DNA of 64,000 bases from contig JAURZE010000007.1 in NCBI GenBank assembly GCA_030653545.1, positions 62,001 to 126,000 on the forward strand, read 5' to 3'. Below are positions 36,313 to 45,395 of the stretch, one piece after another; within the stretch, counting starts at the first letter, position 1; the number at the start of each line of letters is the position of its first letter. This DNA is from Nitrospira sp. (GTDB taxonomy: Bacteria > Nitrospirota > Nitrospiria > Nitrospirales > Nitrospiraceae). A model generated the notes under the pieces. The model saw only the letters and a list, made by a program, of their open reading frames with translations. It ran no database searches and had not been told where the DNA came from. Made by a program: the position numbers and the translations under genes.

Positions 36313-36318
36313 CTTCAA

Positions 36319-38658
36319 TTACACCGGCAAATCGAAGATAAACACTGCACCCTTCGGCTGATTATTCGAGGCCTGAATCTGGCCGTCATGATCAGTAATG
36401 ATGCGGCGCACGATCGCCAGCCCCAGCCCCGTCCCGGTTTTCTTCCGCGTAAAGTATGGCACAAACAGCTTCTCTTGATCCTCGGGCGTAATCCCGACGC
36501 CTTCGTCGGCCACGCTCACGATCGCCCGCTTGCGCTTGGTGTCGTACTTCGTACTGACCCAGACCCGCCCCGTGTGATTCATCGCCTGGATGGCATTGTC
36601 GAATAAGTTCACGCAGACCCGCTTCAGCTGTTCACGATCGAAGTTGAGCACGGGAAGATCGTCATCCAACTCGACACAGAATTCGATGTCCTTATGCGCC
36701 GCGCGATAGAGCGTCAGCACCTCATGGATCACCTCGTTGAGCGACTGTCTGGCCATCTGCGGCGCAGGCAGGCGGGCGAACTTCGAGAACTCGTCCACCA
36801 TATGCTTCAGGCTGCCCACCTCCGTCACGATGACATTGGTCGCTTCGTCGAAAATCTTGTCGAAGTCCGGGGACTTCTCGAAAAACTTCTTGCGCAAGCG
36901 CTGGGCCGACAGCTGGATCGGCGTGAGCGGGTTCTTGATCTCATGGGCCACTCGACGGGCCACTTCTTGCCAGGCGGCGACTTTCTGCGCCTTGATCAAC
37001 TCCGTCAGGTCGTCGAAGATCAGCACGTACCCTAAGTCTTTATTCGCCTCATCCCGCATGCGCGATCCGCTCAGTCGAATCTTCACCGGCTTCCCTTGCA
37101 CATCCACTTGTCCTTCCAGCGACCAGTCGTCCCGATCATCGGCTTGCATCCGATCGTAGACCGCCTGAAAGACATCCAGGCCAAACTCTTTAAAGACCTC
37201 GTTCGCCTGACGATCACGAATCCGGTCGGCAGACAGCCCGAGAATACGCTCTCCGGAAGGATTGAAGGTCGTGACTATTCCGTTCCGGTCGATCGACAGC
37301 AATCCGGCGGCGATCGTCTCCACGACGGTTTCAATGTACGCCCGGCGGCGATCCAGCTCGACGTTCGTTTGCCGCAGCGAACGGTTGGCATCTTCCAGTT
37401 TGAACTTGCTGCCTTGCAAGTCCCCGGTCATGCGATTGAACGACTCGATCAAGGTGCCGATTTCGTCGGTCGCCTTGGCATCGATCTTCACCGACAAATC
37501 CCCTTGCGCCACCGCCTCGGTCGCTTCGGCCAGCCGCTGAATCGGCACCGTAATGCTGCGGGCGACATAAAATCCGAACCAGGTGGCGCTGAAGAGAATC
37601 ATCACGGTCACGACCGCCACAAAGAGGTAGGCGCCGGCCTTGATCGGATTCTTCATGGCCTTGATCTGCTTATACTCTTCGTATTGCCGCCCGATTCCTT
37701 CCATCTTGGTCAACAGCGATTCCGGCACATAGGCCTCGACGACCACGACTCCGGCCAGCTCACCTCGATTGTTCCCGGCGGCCACCGGCACCCCGGCCCG
37801 CACCAGCCGGCCGGTCTGGGCCTCTTGCACGGAGGTGAACTCTTGCTTCCCGTTAATGACCTGCAACACCAGTTGGCTGACCGGAAGGTCCAACACCCCG
37901 GCCGGAATTTCCGCATCAAGCGCTTTGGTGAGCGTCTCCATTTTCGACGAAAATACTTCGATCCCCGCCACCCCGTATTCCATCCGCTTGCGGGCCATGG
38001 CCGCGATCAGCAAATCGCGCTGCTCGGACGTCAACATATCCTCGCGAAACAGTTCCTGCCCGATCGCGCGTGCGCTGTTGACGGCCAGCGCAATATGTCC
38101 GGCATGTTGCATGCGCGCCACTTCATACGAATCCTTCATCACCCGATCGATCTGATCGCTGAACCAGACATCGACCGCCTTATTGACCAGCCCGCTCGCC
38201 ACAATCGCCAGCAGGATTGTCGGGATCAGCGAGAATCCGATAAAGGCCGCGATGAGCTTGGTGCGAAACCCCGACCCGACCAGCCGGTGACGCCGTTCGA
38301 AATAGGCCTTGATCAGGTTGCGCGAGAGCAGCAACGTCAGGACAACGAAACCGATCAAATCGAGATTCAAGAGCAGCAGGACAAAGGCGTAACTCGTCGT
38401 CGGCAGAAACGAATCGGCTTCCCCCCCGCCGGGTACCGCCATCTGCGAATAGTAGAAGGTCAACGCCAGACTGGGGATGAGGAGGATCAGAACGATCCAG
38501 ACCGGACGGAGATGAGGAGCCTTACGCTCGGGCTCTGTGAGACGTGAGGATTTGGCGGAGACCGCGGAACCGGACGCCCCTGCGCCGGGCAGAGGACGTT
38601 CCGCCCTGCCAGATCCCGCAGAGGAGAATGCGCGCGATGGCTGTTCCGAATCCGGCAT
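36319..38658 (-). CDS. NtrY-like membrane histidine kinase
   Basis: This 779-residue protein has a disordered N-terminus, four membrane helices (around 50-70, 85-110, 135-160 and 340-365) with a periplasmic part between, and a HAMP domain (ARSITVPIQRLAEATEAVAQ). A PAS domain follows, then HisKA with RRVAHEIKNPLTPIQLSAQ and the HATPase with NLFDNAIQAM and GTGLGLAIVRRI. Length and order match NtrY. It is about 100 bases upstream of the ntrX-like gene. Confidence 0.9.
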   Translation of the reverse strand: MPDSEQPSRAFSSAGSGRAERPLPGAGASGSAVSAKSSRLTEPERKAPHLRPVWIVLILLIPSLALTFYYSQMAVPGGGEADSFLPTTSYAFVLLLLNLDLIGFVVLTLLLSRNLIKAYFERRHRLVGSGFRTKLIAAFIGFSLIPTILLAIVASGLVNKAVDVWFSDQIDRVMKDSYEVARMQHAGHIALAVNSARAIGQELFREDMLTSEQRDLLIAAMARKRMEYGVAGIEVFSSKMETLTKALDAEIPAGVLDLPVSQLVLQVINGKQEFTSVQEAQTGRLVRAGVPVAAGNNRGELAGVVVVEAYVPESLLTKMEGIGRQYEEYKQIKAMKNPIKAGAYLFVAVVTVMILFSATWFGFYVARSITVPIQRLAEATEAVAQGDLSVKIDAKATDEIGTLIESFNRMTGDLQGSKFKLEDANRSLRQTNVELDRRRAYIETVVETIAAGLLSIDRNGIVTTFNPSGERILGLSADRIRDRQANEVFKEFGLDVFQAVYDRMQADDRDDWSLEGQVDVQGKPVKIRLSGSRMRDEANKDLGYVLIFDDLTELIKAQKVAAWQEVARRVAHEIKNPLTPIQLSAQRLRKKFFEKSPDFDKIFDEATNVIVTEVGSLKHMVDEFSKFARLPAPQMARQSLNEVIHEVLTLYRAAHKDIEFCVELDDDLPVLNFDREQLKRVCVNLFDNAIQAMNHTGRVWVSTKYDTKRKRAIVSVADEGVGITPEDQEKLFVPYFTRKKTGTGLGLAIVRRIITDHDGQIQASNNQPKGAVFIFDLPV

Positions 38659-38785
38659 GGGGTCGCCGACGCTCCTCGCCTGGTTGCACGAACACTGAGC
38701 CCACTATAACGGAATTGGCGGACCGTCTCAAAAGTTCCGCCATGAGCGGATCCGCAGACAACAGGTGAGCGCTGCCCCGTCGGGT

Positions 38786-39175
38786 CTATTTACCGGACGA
38801 GAGGGACACGTACTTCATGCGAAGCGCATAGAGCATGTCCCGTAAGACCGTCTGCTCTTCAGAAGTGAGATTCCCTTTGGTCTTCTCTTCAAGCACGGAG
38901 AGCAAATCGATAATTTCTTTGGCTTGCGGGAGATTGACGGGAACGGCCTGTTGCTGAGGGTCGAGTTTCTCCCCCATCAGCATCAGCGACGAGGAGCCCA
39001 GGGAAATGACGAAGGAGGAGAAGGTGACGGGAAACGCAGGCGCGTGATGCGCCGCATCCGATTCCGAGGACGACGCCGGGTTGGGGGATTCGCTTGGACC
39101 AGAGGCTTTCGCGGCGGTCTCACTACCCCCACCCCGCCGATCCCGAACGACGAATCCTTCTTCTTGCTCCGCCAT
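38786..39175 (-). CDS. DUF1844-family protein
   Basis: This 129-residue protein has a variable Ser/Pro-rich N-terminus (to about residue 45), then the conserved block VTFSSFVISLGSSSLMLMGE, NLPQAKEIIDLLSVLEEKTKGNLT, and a C-terminal LRDMLYALRMKYVSLS. The family is widespread and has no assigned function. Its start faces that of mazG, so a divergent promoter region is shared. Confidence 0.88.
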   Translation of the reverse strand: MAEQEEGFVVRDRRGGGSETAAKASGPSESPNPASSSESDAAHHAPAFPVTFSSFVISLGSSSLMLMGEKLDPQQQAVPVNLPQAKEIIDLLSVLEEKTKGNLTSEEQTVLRDMLYALRMKYVSLSSGK

Positions 39176-39254
39176 GGCTCCCTCACCGACGACGCTGACT
39201 TCGTGCGCGGTACCCTACCATAGGCCCCCGGAGCTCGCAAGCCACGGACAACCG

Positions 39255-39282
39255 TTGAAGCCGGCATTCCTATCGGTATAGA
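39255..39282 (+). promoter_or_regulatory. Sigma-70-type promoter of mazG
   Basis: TTGAAG, a 16-base spacer, then TATAGA, ending 23 bases before the mazG ATG. The match to the -35 and -10 consensus is good. Confidence 0.6.
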
Positions 39283-39305
39283 GTGGGCGCTCAATAGAGG
39301 AACGT

Positions 39306-40187
39306 ATGTCCGATCGCTTTTCTAAATTGATCGATCTTATGGCCACCCTCCGGGCTCCCAACGGATGTCCGTGGGACCGGAAACAAACGCACGAATCGCT
39401 GAAGCCCTACCTGCTTGAAGAAGCCTATGAAGTCCTGGAGACCATCGACCACCGGGACACCGCCAAACTCAAGGAAGAACTCGGCGATGTGCTGCTCCAA
39501 GTCATCTTCCACAGTCAGATTGCCTCCGAGGCCGGCACCTTCACCATCGACGACGTCGTCGACCACTTAGCCGCGAAACTCGTCCGCCGGCACCCGCATG
39601 TCTTCGGCGATCCGGATGCGGCGACGAAGGCGACCAATGGCGAACAAGTCCTGAGCCAGTGGGAAGAGATCAAGCGGGCCGAACGGCAGGCCGCCGGCGG
39701 AGCCCAGTCGGCGTTAGAGGGAGTGCCCAAAGCGCTCCCGGCTTTGCTCCGGGCCTATCAAGTCCAAGCCAGAGCGTCGCGGGTCGGATTCGACTGGTCG
39801 CACGACGCCACCGGGCTCGCGGATGTGTTCAAGAAGATTGCGGAAGAAATCGGCGAACTGCAAGCAGCCCTGGCAGCAGAAGCCGCGCCAGGCTCTCCCC
39901 CATCGAGCCGCGACGAAGTTGCGGGGGAACTCGGCGACCTGCTCTTTTCACTCGTCAACCTCGCCCGCTTTCTGAAGGTCAATCCCGAAGATGCCCTGCG
40001 GCTCTCGACCAACCGCTTTGTCGACCGGTTTGTCCTGGTGGAATCCCAGGCTGCCGAACAACAACGTCCGCTGTCCGGCATGACGGTAAGTGAATTGGAC
40101 GGGCTCTGGGAAAACGCCAAGCGTCGGCTTCGTGAAGCCGCCGGGCATCCAGGCTCCACGATACCGGCAAAGGATATCCCCTCATGA
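39306..40187 (+). CDS. mazG: Nucleoside triphosphate pyrophosphohydrolase MazG
   Basis: This 293-residue protein has two MazG domains. The first has GCPWDRKQTHESLKPYLLEE, then EEAYEVLE and KEELGDVLLQVIFHSQIA, giving the metal-binding EExxE...ExxD pattern. The second has EEIGELQAAL and EVAGELGDLLFSLVNLAR. It hydrolyses NTPs to NMP and PPi and cleans modified nucleotides. ATG 39306 follows AGAGG. It overlaps the next gene by four bases. Confidence 0.93.
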   Translation: MSDRFSKLIDLMATLRAPNGCPWDRKQTHESLKPYLLEEAYEVLETIDHRDTAKLKEELGDVLLQVIFHSQIASEAGTFTIDDVVDHLAAKLVRRHPHVFGDPDAATKATNGEQVLSQWEEIKRAERQAAGGAQSALEGVPKALPALLRAYQVQARASRVGFDWSHDATGLADVFKKIAEEIGELQAALAAEAAPGSPPSSRDEVAGELGDLLFSLVNLARFLKVNPEDALRLSTNRFVDRFVLVESQAAEQQRPLSGMTVSELDGLWENAKRRLREAAGHPGSTIPAKDIPS

Positions 40188-40801
40188 GCGACGAGCAGAA
40201 TCCCTATCAAGAAGGCAAGCGTGCCGGGGCTCACCCCTTAGTGGTGGTCTTCGCCATCTTGCTGGGCCTCTGGCTGTTTGTCGCGTTGATCGTACCCAGC
40301 TCGCGCAACAAACAAGCCACCGGTACGGAGGGCCCTGCAGGACCGGCAGTAGAAGATCCGGAAGCAGCGCCGGTCATGTACAAAGTCCACAGCAGCATCA
40401 CAGACATGAACGTGGTCGCGATTGTCGTCCCGCCGGAAGCCACGGATAGCCAAGTAGCCGGCCTCTTAAAACAGCTGAAGAGCGAACGGCTGGCCGGCAC
40501 TCTGGGAGACCATATCCCGGCCACGACGCCGGGACATACGCTCGGCGATCATGCCGTCGCCGACATTTATGTGTTTTCGGATAAGCAATATGCGGGAGCA
40601 GAAGCGCTCAAAACCCTGGCGCTCGGCGCTCATGCCCCCGGGACACTCCTGCCGCGGGCGATTCCCTTTGAAGTGACGATGGAAGAGGTGCGTGGGCACT
40701 ACCGGATCGACCTAAACGATACCGGCGCGCCGGACAAGGGATCGCTCGGCTATACCGACGAATCCGGCGTTCATTCCAAGCGCTATCGATCGATTTTCTA
40801 A
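40184..40801 (+). CDS. Membrane-anchored protein of unknown function coupled to MazG
   Basis: This 205-residue protein has one N-terminal membrane helix (VVVFAILLGLWLFVALIVP), with the rest outside, holding VVAIVVPPEATDSQVAGLL, FSDKQYAGAEALKTLALG and a C-terminal YRIDLNDTGAPDKG. It overlaps the end of mazG by four bases (ATGA), so translation is coupled. I recognise no family. It is expected to face the periplasm. Confidence 0.7.
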   Translation: MSDEQNPYQEGKRAGAHPLVVVFAILLGLWLFVALIVPSSRNKQATGTEGPAGPAVEDPEAAPVMYKVHSSITDMNVVAIVVPPEATDSQVAGLLKQLKSERLAGTLGDHIPATTPGHTLGDHAVADIYVFSDKQYAGAEALKTLALGAHAPGTLLPRAIPFEVTMEEVRGHYRIDLNDTGAPDKGSLGYTDESGVHSKRYRSIF

Positions 40802-40826
40802 TGAAATCCGGTGGATTTGGCTGCTT

Positions 40827-40866
40827 CTTGACAGGGTCTGTCCACAGGCCCAGCACGCTTGTCAAG
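40827..40866 (+). terminator. Two-tier hairpin after the mazG operon
   Basis: CTTGACA (40827-40833) pairs with TGTCAAG (40860-40866), and inside it GGGTCTG pairs with CAGGCCC across a four-base loop. It lies 26 bases after the stop of the 40184 gene. There is no T-run, so it could be a terminator relying on another factor, or a binding site. Confidence 0.45.
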
Positions 40867-41081
40867 AGCCATTCAGGCTGTGATCGTCTCTACAAGGGCT
40901 AGTAGGGGGCAACGCAGACACCCCAATGCCTAAATCTCGGGCAGGGAGCTCATCGGCAGATCTCGCAAGCAGATGCTCGCTTCCGGATAGAGCTGTCCAC
41001 AGACGTATCCCCAGATACTGTGTGTGAATGTATCCTGAGCGGAGGAGTATGAGCACTCGCTTTTAAAGGAGGGACGATCCG

Positions 41082-41489
41082 CTACAAGCCAACCCGTTTC
41101 CTGACCTCTTCCCGCAAGGTCACCTTCTCCTGCTCGAACATGACGTCAAGCTTTTGAAACAGATGGACCAAGGGGCCCACAAAGGGGGCGAGCATCACAT
41201 CGCGCCGCTCAAGCAGCATCCCCTCCGCCTCGGCAATTTGCACTTTCCAATCCGCGATCGTCCGCGACAGGACCTTGCCGATCACCATCTGCTGCCCGGG
41301 AGAACCCGCCACTGGCCCCAGCAACCGCTCGCGCAACACATCCAGCTCATCGGGAATCGAGACTTTGACGCGAATCCCGACCGGCGTCGCCCAGGCCTGT
41401 CGTTGAACGGAATAGTCATACGAAAAGATCGGTTCCCGCGGCTCACGGAACGGCCCGCTCACATCGAAGATCGTCAGCTTGTTTTCCAT
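41082..41489 (-). CDS. Hypothetical cytoplasmic protein
   Basis: This 135-residue protein has no signal or membrane helix. The N-terminal half is beta-rich (KLTIFDVSGPFREPREPIFS). The C-terminal half is helical and charged, ending VMFEQEKVTLREEVRKRVGL, likely a coiled coil. It lies 59 bases past the hemG stop on the same strand and may belong to the haem operon. No family recognised. Confidence 0.65.
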   Translation of the reverse strand: MENKLTIFDVSGPFREPREPIFSYDYSVQRQAWATPVGIRVKVSIPDELDVLRERLLGPVAGSPGQQMVIGKVLSRTIADWKVQIAEAEGMLLERRDVMLAPFVGPLVHLFQKLDVMFEQEKVTLREEVRKRVGL

Positions 41490-41547
41490 ACACCTCGTCC
41501 CATTGAAACCATATGAACCATGTGCAACCCGTATGACGCTTTGACGC

Positions 41548-43017
41548 TCAGCTCCGGCCGAACGAAGCAGCGTGACGGGGCTTGAAGAGATACCCTAGCA
41601 CTTTCTCTGCTGCGACTGCTCCATCGCGGATACAATCGGGGATACCCACACCGCGATACCCTGCGCCAGTAAGCACTAAGCCTCCATACCGGCTTAAGGC
41701 TGCGTCAAGCTGAGTCAGACGATCAAGATGCCCAAGCGTGTACTGCGGCATCGCCTTCCACCAGCGATTCACTTCGACATAGGTTGGCACGGCCGTGATT
41801 CCACACAGTGCCGCTAAATCCGCTCGAATCTTGGCAACCATTTGATCGTCACTCAACTGAAGAATGGCTTCCCGCCCCACCCCGCCGACGTAGCAACGGG
41901 CCAGAACTTGGTCCGCCGGCGCCCGATGAGGCCACTTCAGCGATGTCCAGGTCGCCGCAATCAGATCTCTCGCCTCCGCGCGCGGCACGATGAATCCAAA
42001 CCCTTCCACCGCACCCGCAACCGCCTGAGCGGGAAACGCCATGGCAACCGTTGCCGTCGACGCATAGGGAATCATCTCCAAGAGCCCGCCGGCAATCGGC
42101 GTCAAGGGACGAAGCAGCTCGGCGGACACATACGCGGGCGTCGCCAACACCAGCGCCTCCGCCGAAAGCGCCGACCCATTATTGAGAATGAGGTCGTACA
42201 TCCAGCGGCCCGGTTCATGAGATCGCACGCGCAACGCCTCGACCTGACAGCCCGTGCGCAACTCCACTCCCTGCTGTGCGAGACGCGCCGTTAAGGCCGT
42301 CACCAGATCGCCCAGCCCGTTCCGCAAGCTGACGAACATGGTGCGTTTAGGTCCGCCTGCAGGAGCTGGCGGCTGCTTCTTCTTGGCGGCCATCATGCCG
42401 CGAATGATGCTGCCGTATTCCTGCTCCAGCTCGACGAATCGAGGGAAGGTGGCTTTCACACTCATCTGATCCGCATCGCCGGCATAGATCCCGGCCATGA
42501 GCGGCTCTAACACTCGCTCGAACGCTTGCGACCCGAATCGCCGCCGGAAAAAAGATGCGAGCGATTCATCCCCTTGTGCGGGACCGCGCGGGACCACCAC
42601 GTCCAGCCCCATGCGCGCCAGTCCGGTCCAACTCAGGAGGCCGCTCCGGAGAAACGGCCCCAACTGCTTCGGCACAAAGGTGATGAGCCCCTCGGGCAAT
42701 TCATGCAATCGCCCACGCGAGAGAACAAACGCACGCTTGGCGGTCTCGTTGGTATTGATCAGTTGATCGGTCAGGCCCAGCTTCCGGCATAACTCCAGCC
42801 CGGCCTGCTTTTGCGAGAGGAAGGAGTCCGGCCCGGCTTCGGTCGTCAAGTCGCCGATTCGATGCGTCACGATCTTGCCGCCCCAGGATGGCCCGGCCTC
42901 CAACACAATGCAGCGGATATGCTGTCCGGCGGCAGCCGCTTGCTCCTGAAGAGAGAACGCCGTGGCTAGCCCCGAGATGCCGCCGCCGACGATGACGACT
43001 GTGCGAGGAGTGCTCAC
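41548..43017 (-). CDS. hemG: Protoporphyrinogen oxidase
   Basis: This 489-residue flavin amine-oxidase-type enzyme has VVIVGGGISGLATAFSLQ at the N-terminus, the FAD motif, and GGKIVTHRIGDLTTEAGPDSFL, typical of oxygen-dependent PPO (HemY type, here given the broad name hemG). The C-terminal FAD end is LVLTGAGYRGVGIPDCIRDG. It converts protoporphyrinogen IX to protoporphyrin IX, the substrate of the adjacent ferrochelatase. The two genes are three bases apart. Confidence 0.93.
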   Translation of the reverse strand: MSTPRTVVIVGGGISGLATAFSLQEQAAAAGQHIRCIVLEAGPSWGGKIVTHRIGDLTTEAGPDSFLSQKQAGLELCRKLGLTDQLINTNETAKRAFVLSRGRLHELPEGLITFVPKQLGPFLRSGLLSWTGLARMGLDVVVPRGPAQGDESLASFFRRRFGSQAFERVLEPLMAGIYAGDADQMSVKATFPRFVELEQEYGSIIRGMMAAKKKQPPAPAGGPKRTMFVSLRNGLGDLVTALTARLAQQGVELRTGCQVEALRVRSHEPGRWMYDLILNNGSALSAEALVLATPAYVSAELLRPLTPIAGGLLEMIPYASTATVAMAFPAQAVAGAVEGFGFIVPRAEARDLIAATWTSLKWPHRAPADQVLARCYVGGVGREAILQLSDDQMVAKIRADLAALCGITAVPTYVEVNRWWKAMPQYTLGHLDRLTQLDAALSRYGGLVLTGAGYRGVGIPDCIRDGAVAAEKVLGYLFKPRHAASFGRS

Positions 43018-43020
43018 GAA

Positions 43021-43965
43021 TTACTGCGCCTGAGACGATTGGTGGGCATCGATCACCGACACTAAGGTTTCAATCAGTGCCGGATCGGCGTTGAGCATGG
43101 GCATCCGTTCGAGTTGCATGCCCCTCTTCGCCGCCAACTGCTTCAATTCAATGTCGATATCGAACAACGTTTCTACATGATCGCAAATGAAGCCGATCGG
43201 CGCTACGAGCACCTGCCGATGTCCTTCGCAATGTAATGCCTCCAGCGCAGACTCCACGGTCGGACCCAGCCACGGCTCACTGGATCGGCCCTGACTCTGG
43301 TAGGCAAACCGCGTCGACTGGGATCCGAGGCAAGCCGTGATGGCATCGACCGTGCCTTTGACCTCATCGGGATAGGGATCTTTCATGGCCACGATCCGCT
43401 CCGGCAGACTGTGGGCCGTAAATAGAATCGGAACCTGGTTCCGGATGTCCGCGGAAAATTTCAGCAGCCCCTGCCGGATATTTTCAACAATCGCCGCGAT
43501 CAGTTGCGGATGCCGGTTCCAGCTTCCCACATAGCTGACGGCGCAGGTGCTCTGCAGTGCGGAACGTGCCTCTTCCACCTTTTTCCGGTAGGCCCCGGTG
43601 CTCAACGAGGACTGCTGGGGCGCCATGCAAAGACCGATCACCTGGCCCGGCGCGTCGCCGAGCAGCTCGGCATAGGTTTCCTTGATGAAGGGATGCCAAT
43701 GCCGCAAACCCACATACACCCGATACCGTGCGCCTCCAGACGCATTCAATCGGTGTTCAAGTTTCTTTGCGACCTCTTGCGTAATGCCGACTGCCGGCGA
43801 CTTCCCACCGGTGGCGCGATAGCGTTCGCGGATTTCTTCGACGAGTTCGGGAGGGGTCGGACGCCCGCCACGGACATCCAGCAAGAAGGGCTCAACGTTG
43901 TCGAGGGAGTCGGGTCCTCCCATCGCCATCAGGAGAATCGCCGTCGGGTGTTGCGGAGTCGCCAT
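43021..43965 (-). CDS. hemH: Ferrochelatase
   Basis: This 314-residue enzyme inserts Fe2+ into protoporphyrin IX. Visible are ILLMAMGGPDSLDNVEPFL at the N-terminus, VYVGLRHWHPFIKETYAELL with the metal-site His region, ILFTAHSLPERIVAMKDPYP with the catalytic His, FAYQSQGRSSEPWLGPTVES, and PIGFICDHVETLFDIDIE with the conserved His and Glu. ATG 43965 has GAGGAG upstream; a start five codons earlier is less likely. It lies between hemE and hemG. Confidence 0.95.
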   Translation of the reverse strand: MATPQHPTAILLMAMGGPDSLDNVEPFLLDVRGGRPTPPELVEEIRERYRATGGKSPAVGITQEVAKKLEHRLNASGGARYRVYVGLRHWHPFIKETYAELLGDAPGQVIGLCMAPQQSSLSTGAYRKKVEEARSALQSTCAVSYVGSWNRHPQLIAAIVENIRQGLLKFSADIRNQVPILFTAHSLPERIVAMKDPYPDEVKGTVDAITACLGSQSTRFAYQSQGRSSEPWLGPTVESALEALHCEGHRQVLVAPIGFICDHVETLFDIDIELKQLAAKRGMQLERMPMLNADPALIETLVSVIDAHQSSQAQ

Positions 43966-44043
43966 CTCACTCCTCGTCATTCATCACACGTCAACTGGCA
44001 GAGTCCCCACGCTTGACGCAGGACGATTCACCATTATCGGATC

Positions 44044-45069
44044 TTAGCGTTGGCTGAGTTTGTGGATCATGTCGATCGTCGCCGCCACATGATCGACCGG
44101 TGTGGTCGGAAGAATGCCATGACCGAGATTGAAAATGTGGCCAGGCCGATTACCCGCACGCCGTAAGATATCTTCGACGCGGCGTTCAATTTCATGGAGC
44201 GGCGCAAACAGGACCAGCGGATCCAGATTCCCTTGCACGGCCCGATCATGTCCGACCATCGCCCAGGCTTCATCCAGATGGATGCGCCAATCGATGCCGA
44301 TCACATCGCCGCCGGCCTCGCGCATCTGCCGGAGAATCGCGGTCGTGCCGGTGCCGAAGTGGATGAGGGGAACACCCTCGTGCTTGAGCCCATCGAAAAT
44401 CAATTGGACATGAGGCTTCACATACTCGGCGTAATCCCCCGCCGAGAGACAGCCGACCCAGCTGTCGAAGAGCTGCACCGCCTGCGCCCCGGCTTGGATC
44501 TGCCGTCGCAGATACCCGGTGATGACCCGCGCGAACTTATCCATGAGCTTATGCCAGCTCGCGGGATCGCTGTACATCATCTGCTTGGTATGGAGATAGT
44601 TTCGCGATCCGCCGCCTTCGATCGCATAACTCGCGAGCGTAAACGGCGCACCGGCAAATCCAATGAGCGGCACGCGCCCGTTCAACGCCCGACGCGCTTG
44701 CCGGATGGCTTCAGCCACATACTCGAGCTCACTGCCATCCACCACTTTTAAGCGTTCCACCGCAGCACGGTCACGGACCGGATTGTGAATCACCGGGCCT
44801 TCCCCCTCGGCAAACTCCAGATTCAGCCCCATCGGCTCCAGCGGCAGGAGAATGTCCGCGAAAATGATGGCGGCATCGAGTGGAAAGCGGTCGATCGGCT
44901 GCATCGTGACTTGTGCGGCCAATTCGGGCGTCTTGCACAAATCGAGCATGGAATGTTTGGCCCGCAGTGCGCGGTATTCAGACATATACCGACCAGCCTG
45001 GCGCATAAACCAGACCGGCGTACAATCGACCGGCTCACGCCGGCACGCTTTGAGGAAACGATCGTTCAT
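44044..45069 (-). CDS. hemE: Uroporphyrinogen decarboxylase
   Basis: This 341-residue HemE has the family's PVWFMRQAGRYMSEYR near the N-terminus, FPLDAAIIFADILLPLEPMG with the catalytic Asp, IGFAGAPFTLASYAIEGG, QLFDSWVGCLSAGDY and NLGHGILPTTPVDHV. It decarboxylates uroporphyrinogen III to coproporphyrinogen III. It leads a minus-strand hem run (hemE, hemH, hemG); the step from coproporphyrinogen to protoporphyrinogen is not in the window. Confidence 0.96.
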   Translation of the reverse strand: MNDRFLKACRREPVDCTPVWFMRQAGRYMSEYRALRAKHSMLDLCKTPELAAQVTMQPIDRFPLDAAIIFADILLPLEPMGLNLEFAEGEGPVIHNPVRDRAAVERLKVVDGSELEYVAEAIRQARRALNGRVPLIGFAGAPFTLASYAIEGGGSRNYLHTKQMMYSDPASWHKLMDKFARVITGYLRRQIQAGAQAVQLFDSWVGCLSAGDYAEYVKPHVQLIFDGLKHEGVPLIHFGTGTTAILRQMREAGGDVIGIDWRIHLDEAWAMVGHDRAVQGNLDPLVLFAPLHEIERRVEDILRRAGNRPGHIFNLGHGILPTTPVDHVAATIDMIHKLSQR

Positions 45070-45395
45070 GAGTCGCGCATTTTAGAGACGCAGGGGCAAG
45101 AGTGTCAAATACAACCAAGACCGACGGATCACCTGCACAAAACAATAGACACGAATCTTTTATCACGCAGAATACGAATTGAAGAGAAGGGCCGACTGTT
45201 TCATTTTTTACCAGTCCATGTATAATGATCCTCTGATACCAAGCTGGCCCCTGTTAGCGCGAACGAGACATCCGGCATCGGCGGCCTGCCTTTTCAGATT
45301 TCCCCAAGTGCCCCGATCGTGGTGAGCATAATCGGGATCCTCCTACATGGCATCCCGTTGGCCATGCCGAAGTATCCCTGACCTGGAGGTAGCGA
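45070..45395. promoter_or_regulatory. Divergent promoter region between hemE and the desaturase
   Basis: This 326-base gap separates divergent genes. A TATAAT at 45221-45226, read on the plus strand, is a good -10 for the desaturase transcript; the matching -35 is weak. No hairpin, operator or small gene is evident in the rest. Confidence 0.45.

Noticed and set aside
37096-38547. Long open frame on the plus strand opposite the ntrY-like gene (483 codons)
   Set aside because: His/Arg/Asp-rich shadow of a conserved kinase gene, with no ribosome site or family motif.
40837-41005. Two CTGTCCACA words resembling DnaA boxes
   Set aside because: Only two imperfect matches, one inside a hairpin, with no AT-rich unwinding region and no dnaA/dnaN genes nearby; not an origin.
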